From Streptomyces coacervatus (lineage in GTDB: Bacteria; Actinomycetota; Actinomycetes; Streptomycetales; Streptomycetaceae), in NCBI RefSeq assembly GCF_029223485.1, contig NZ_JARHTP010000001.1, positions 1 to 64,000 on the forward strand: a DNA stretch of 64,000 nt, written 5' to 3'. Both the position numbers and the translations under genes were made by a program. Positions 61,019 through 64,000 of this stretch are shown one piece after another. The notes beneath the pieces are model-generated. The model was not told where the DNA came from and did no database searches. It saw only the letters and a program-made list of their open reading frames with translations. Position 1 is the stretch's first letter; each line of letters starts with the position of its first letter.

Positions 61019-62301
61019 CCGACCTCTACGCCCGCCACAAGTCGGTACTGCCCGACTGGCTCGCCCTCTACTACGAGGACCCCCTGGAGATCACCCATGG
61101 CGAGGGCCGCCATGTCTGGGACGCCGCAGGCAACAAGTACCTCGACTTCTTCGGCGGCATCCTGACCACGATGACCGCGCACGCGCTGCCCGAGGTCACC
61201 AAGGCGGTGAGCGAACAGGCCGGGCGGATCCTCCACTCGTCGACCCTGTACCTGAACCGCCCGATGGTCGAACTCGCCGAGCGCATCGCCCAGTTGAGCG
61301 GCATCCCGGACGCCCGTGTCTTCTTCACCACCTCCGGCACCGAGGCCAACGACACCGCCCTGCTGCTCGCCACCACCTACCGGCAGAGCAACACGATCCT
61401 GGCGATGCGCAACAGCTACCACGGCCGCTCCTTCAGCGCGGTCGGCATCACCGGCAACCGCGGCTGGTCGCCCACTTCGCTGTCGCCCCTCCAGACGCTG
61501 TACGTGCACGGGGGTGTGCGGACGCGGGGCCCCTACGCGGGGCTGAGCGACGACGAGTTCATCGCGGCCTGTGTCGACGACCTGAAGGACCTGCTCGGCC
61601 ACACCCGCCCGCCCGCGGCCCTGATCGCCGAGCCCATCCAGGGCGTCGGCGGCTTCACCTCCGGGCCGGACGGCCTCTACGCGGCCTTCCGCGAGGTGCT
61701 CGCCGAGCGCGGCATCCTCTGGATCGCCGACGAGGTGCAGACCGGCTGGGGCCGCACCGGCGACAACTTCTGGGGCTGGCAGGCGCACGGCAGGAGCGGC
61801 CCGCCGGACATGCTCACCTTCGCCAAGGGCATCGGCAACGGCAGCTCCATCGGCGGTGTCGTCGCCCGCGCCGAGATCATGAACTGCCTGGACGCCAACA
61901 GCATTTCGACCTTCGGCGGCACCCAGATCACCATGGCGGCGGGCCTCGCCAACCTCACGTACCTGCTGGAACACGATCTGCAGGGCAACGCCCGGCGCGT
62001 CGGCGGGCTGCTCATCGAGCGGCTGCGGGCCGTCGCGGCGCAGGTCCCGAACGTGCGGGAGGTGCGCGGCCGCGGTCTGATGCTCGGCATCGAGCTGGTC
62101 AAACCGGGGACCGACGAGGCCGATCCGGACGCGGCGTCCGCCGTCCTCGAAGCGACCCGCGCGGACGGGCTGCTCATCGGCAAGGGCGGTGGCCACAACA
62201 CCAGCGCCCTGCGTATCGCCCCGCCGCTGTCCCTGACGGTCGCGGAGGCCGAGGAGGGCGCCGCGATCCTCGAACGCGCTCTGAGGAGCCTTACGCAGTA
62301 G
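61015..62301 (+). CDS. Class III PLP aminotransferase
   Basis: The 428-residue protein has the class III fold with TTSGTEANDTALLLA, IADEVQTGWGRTG (Asp239 binds the PLP ring) and catalytic Lys271 in TFAKGIGNG. Coupled translation with the ureidopropionase suggests beta-alanine as amino donor, giving malonate semialdehyde. Related enzymes include AGXT2-like and hydantoin-locus aminotransferases. The GTG start overlaps the preceding stop by four bases. Confidence 0.87.
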   Translation: MTDLYARHKSVLPDWLALYYEDPLEITHGEGRHVWDAAGNKYLDFFGGILTTMTAHALPEVTKAVSEQAGRILHSSTLYLNRPMVELAERIAQLSGIPDARVFFTTSGTEANDTALLLATTYRQSNTILAMRNSYHGRSFSAVGITGNRGWSPTSLSPLQTLYVHGGVRTRGPYAGLSDDEFIAACVDDLKDLLGHTRPPAALIAEPIQGVGGFTSGPDGLYAAFREVLAERGILWIADEVQTGWGRTGDNFWGWQAHGRSGPPDMLTFAKGIGNGSSIGGVVARAEIMNCLDANSISTFGGTQITMAAGLANLTYLLEHDLQGNARRVGGLLIERLRAVAAQVPNVREVRGRGLMLGIELVKPGTDEADPDAASAVLEATRADGLLIGKGGGHNTSALRIAPPLSLTVAEAEEGAAILERALRSLTQ

Positions 62302-62325
62302 TGCACCGAGCAAGGGACGATCGCC

Positions 62326-63891
62326 ATGACCACCACCTTCGGGACCCTCGAACCGGCGCTGTCGGTGCGCCAGGTGCTGACCCTGGAACGGGTGCTGGCC
62401 GGGGAGCCCGAGGTGGTGGCCGGCGCGGCCCAGCTCGACCGGCCGGTGCGCTGGGTGCATGTCGCCGAGGCGCCCGACGTGGGCGTGATGCTCAGCGGCG
62501 GTGAGATGGTGCTCACCACCGGAGTGCTGCTCGCGGGCGACGAGGAGAAGCAGGCCGAATACATCCAGTCCCTGCACCGCGCGGAGGCCGCGGCCGTCGT
62601 GCTCGGCCTGGGGCGGGCCTTTCCGGCGCCACCGGACGTGATGCGCCGGGCCGCCGAGCGGTGCGGGCTGCCGATGGTCGTCCTTCACCGGCCCTTCCCC
62701 TTCGCGGAGTTGACGGAGGAGGTCCAGGCCCGGCTGGTACGGCGGAAGTTCGCCGCCGTGAGCCTCTCGGAGTCCGTACGCACGGCTCTGACCGGGCTCA
62801 TCACCGCGGGCGCCCCGCTGCAACGGCTCCTCGACGAGATCGCCCAGCACAGCGCCTGCCCGGTCGTCGTCACCAACCTCGCCCACCGCGTGCTCGCCAC
62901 GGCGGGGGAGCGGCCCGCAGTGGACGACGTGCTGCGCGACTGGGAGCGCATCTCCCGGCAGGCCGGCGGCAGCGAGGGCGACGGCTGGATCCGCGCCGAA
63001 CTCGCCGGGCGCGGCGAGCGCTGGGGCCAGATCATGCTGTGCGGCCACCGCGGCGACACCGCCACCGGACGCCTCCTCGCCGACCGGGCCGCCGAGGCCC
63101 TCGTCCTGCACCGCATGCTCGGCGGCAACTCGGCACACACCTGGGAGGAGCAGTCCGCGCAGAGCCTGCTGACCGACCTGGTCAGCGGCGTCGTACCGGC
63201 CAGGCAGCTGCTGCCACGCGCGCGTGCCGCAGGACTGCCGGTCAACCGGCGCACCTTCGTACCGCTGGTCGTGCGGGACGGCGAACCCGCCCAACTGGAC
63301 CGCGTACTACGGATGCTGGGGCTGTCCGGGCTCGTCGCCGAGCTCGCCGAAGAAGCCACCGCCGTCCTGCTCAGCCTCGCCCGCGACCAGGACGCGGCCG
63401 CGCTCACCGCACACTTCGCGGCCCGGCTGCGCACCGAGTCAGGGTCGCCGAAGACCGTGGTGGCCGCCGCCGACCCGCGCATCGCCTGGGACGATGTGCC
63501 GGCCGGGCTGCGCGAGGCCCAGCACGTCGCCGACGCCGTCGCCGACTCCTCGGCCGCCCTCGACCTCCCGGCCGTCGTACGCCTCAAGGACGTACATCTG
63601 CGGGGCCTGATCCGGCTGCTGCGGGACGATCCGTATGTGCAGTCGTTCGCGGAACGGGAGCTGGACGGGCTGCTGTGCTCGGCGGACGACGACCTGCTGG
63701 CCGTGCTGCGCACCTACCTCGCCACCGGCCGCAACAAGTCCCGCACCGCCCAGCTCCACCACGTCTCCCGGCCGGCCCTGTACCGCCGCCTGGAGGCCAT
63801 ACAGGGGCGGCTCGGCGTCGACCTCGACGACTTCGAGCAGGCCGCCTCGGTGCACATCGCGCTCCTCGCGCACGACGCGCAACAGGGCTGA
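62326..63891 (+). CDS. PucR-family transcriptional regulator
   Basis: The 521-residue protein has the N-terminal PucR ligand domain (about residues 12-130: LSVRQVLTLERVLAGEPEVVAGAAQLDRPVRWVHVAE..MVLTTG). A central GGDEF-like/CdaR region follows, then a C-terminal helix-turn-helix (about 460-510: LRTYLATGRNKSRTAQLHHVSRPALYRRLEAIQGRLG). PucR regulators control purine, pyrimidine and amino acid catabolism. It starts 24 bases after the aminotransferase and probably regulates this operon. Confidence 0.88.
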   Translation: MTTTFGTLEPALSVRQVLTLERVLAGEPEVVAGAAQLDRPVRWVHVAEAPDVGVMLSGGEMVLTTGVLLAGDEEKQAEYIQSLHRAEAAAVVLGLGRAFPAPPDVMRRAAERCGLPMVVLHRPFPFAELTEEVQARLVRRKFAAVSLSESVRTALTGLITAGAPLQRLLDEIAQHSACPVVVTNLAHRVLATAGERPAVDDVLRDWERISRQAGGSEGDGWIRAELAGRGERWGQIMLCGHRGDTATGRLLADRAAEALVLHRMLGGNSAHTWEEQSAQSLLTDLVSGVVPARQLLPRARAAGLPVNRRTFVPLVVRDGEPAQLDRVLRMLGLSGLVAELAEEATAVLLSLARDQDAAALTAHFAARLRTESGSPKTVVAAADPRIAWDDVPAGLREAQHVADAVADSSAALDLPAVVRLKDVHLRGLIRLLRDDPYVQSFAERELDGLLCSADDDLLAVLRTYLATGRNKSRTAQLHHVSRPALYRRLEAIQGRLGVDLDDFEQAASVHIALLAHDAQQG

Positions 63892-64000
63892 AACATGCCA
63901 CGACCTGGGAAAACGGCGGTGAAACATGGGCCCACAAGAGGGTGACACCGTGACACGCCGCATGCCCGCAGACGTGACACGCTGCAACTCAAAGCCGGTT

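Noticed and set aside
60994..63294. 766-codon minus-strand frame over the aminotransferase and PucR genes
   Set aside because: No domain is visible and it is antisense to well-supported genes.

Overview
The window is high-GC DNA with the codon bias, gene families (WhiB-like, ECF sigma factors, MmyB-type and PucR regulators, ROK kinase) and intergenic repeats of a Streptomyces chromosome. It reads as an accessory, IS-rich and mobile-element-rich left half (about 1-34.6 kb) joined to an ordinary chromosomal right half (about 34.7-64 kb).

Left part, 0.2-7.4 kb and 16-17.5 kb. The most notable content is a dispersed gene set that appears to share one promoter type. Four GTNA-N6-TNAC operators sit exactly 37 bp (start to start) upstream of TAGCGT -10 hexamers, in front of a DUF427 gene, an SRPBCC gene, a MauE/DoxX-like gene and a four-helix membrane gene. 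A perfect palindrome at 1445-1460 also serves a mirror-image promoter for a divergent CDP-alcohol phosphatidyltransferase. The MauE gene leads a likely operon with a radical SAM enzyme of the MJ0619/Tes (tetraether synthase) type and a class I methyltransferase. A Crp/Fnr regulator (16.8-17.5 kb) directly follows the last controlled gene and is the obvious candidate activator. I infer a Crp/Fnr-controlled system, possibly for membrane-lipid modification under a redox or respiratory cue.

7.4-22.9 kb is a patchwork: an IS630-like element inserted at the methyltransferase stop codon and carrying a small membrane-protein gene; two ECF sigma factor units; a TetR/MFS efflux pair around a perfect palindrome; a TetR-membrane protein-methyltransferase cassette between two remnants of one IS5-type element; and an IS5-type element with a programmed -1 frameshift site and a 235-codon passenger gene.

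22.9-34.6 kb is a degraded integrative element or prophage early region. It has many small minus-strand genes (VRR-NUC nuclease, zinc-binding proteins, ParB-like, WhiB-like) driven by at least two near-identical promoters, an SDR/MmyB-type regulator pair, a serine recombinase lacking its catalytic domain, an excisionase-like protein and an intact-looking tyrosine integrase. No structural or conjugation genes are visible.

34.7-64 kb carries a GntR/ROK pair with matching operators, a SNF2 helicase-SWIM protein operon, a PcaD-PcaC fusion whose lactonase nucleophile is replaced by alanine, a metallo-hydrolase, exonuclease III followed by 43-bp tandem repeats, secreted hydrolases, gamma-glutamyltransferase, a relic ABC ATPase, ClpC-like ATPase, methionine aminopeptidase with a divergent HTH gene, a large low-complexity protein, and a pyrimidine-catabolism unit (beta-ureidopropionase, aminotransferase, PucR regulator).
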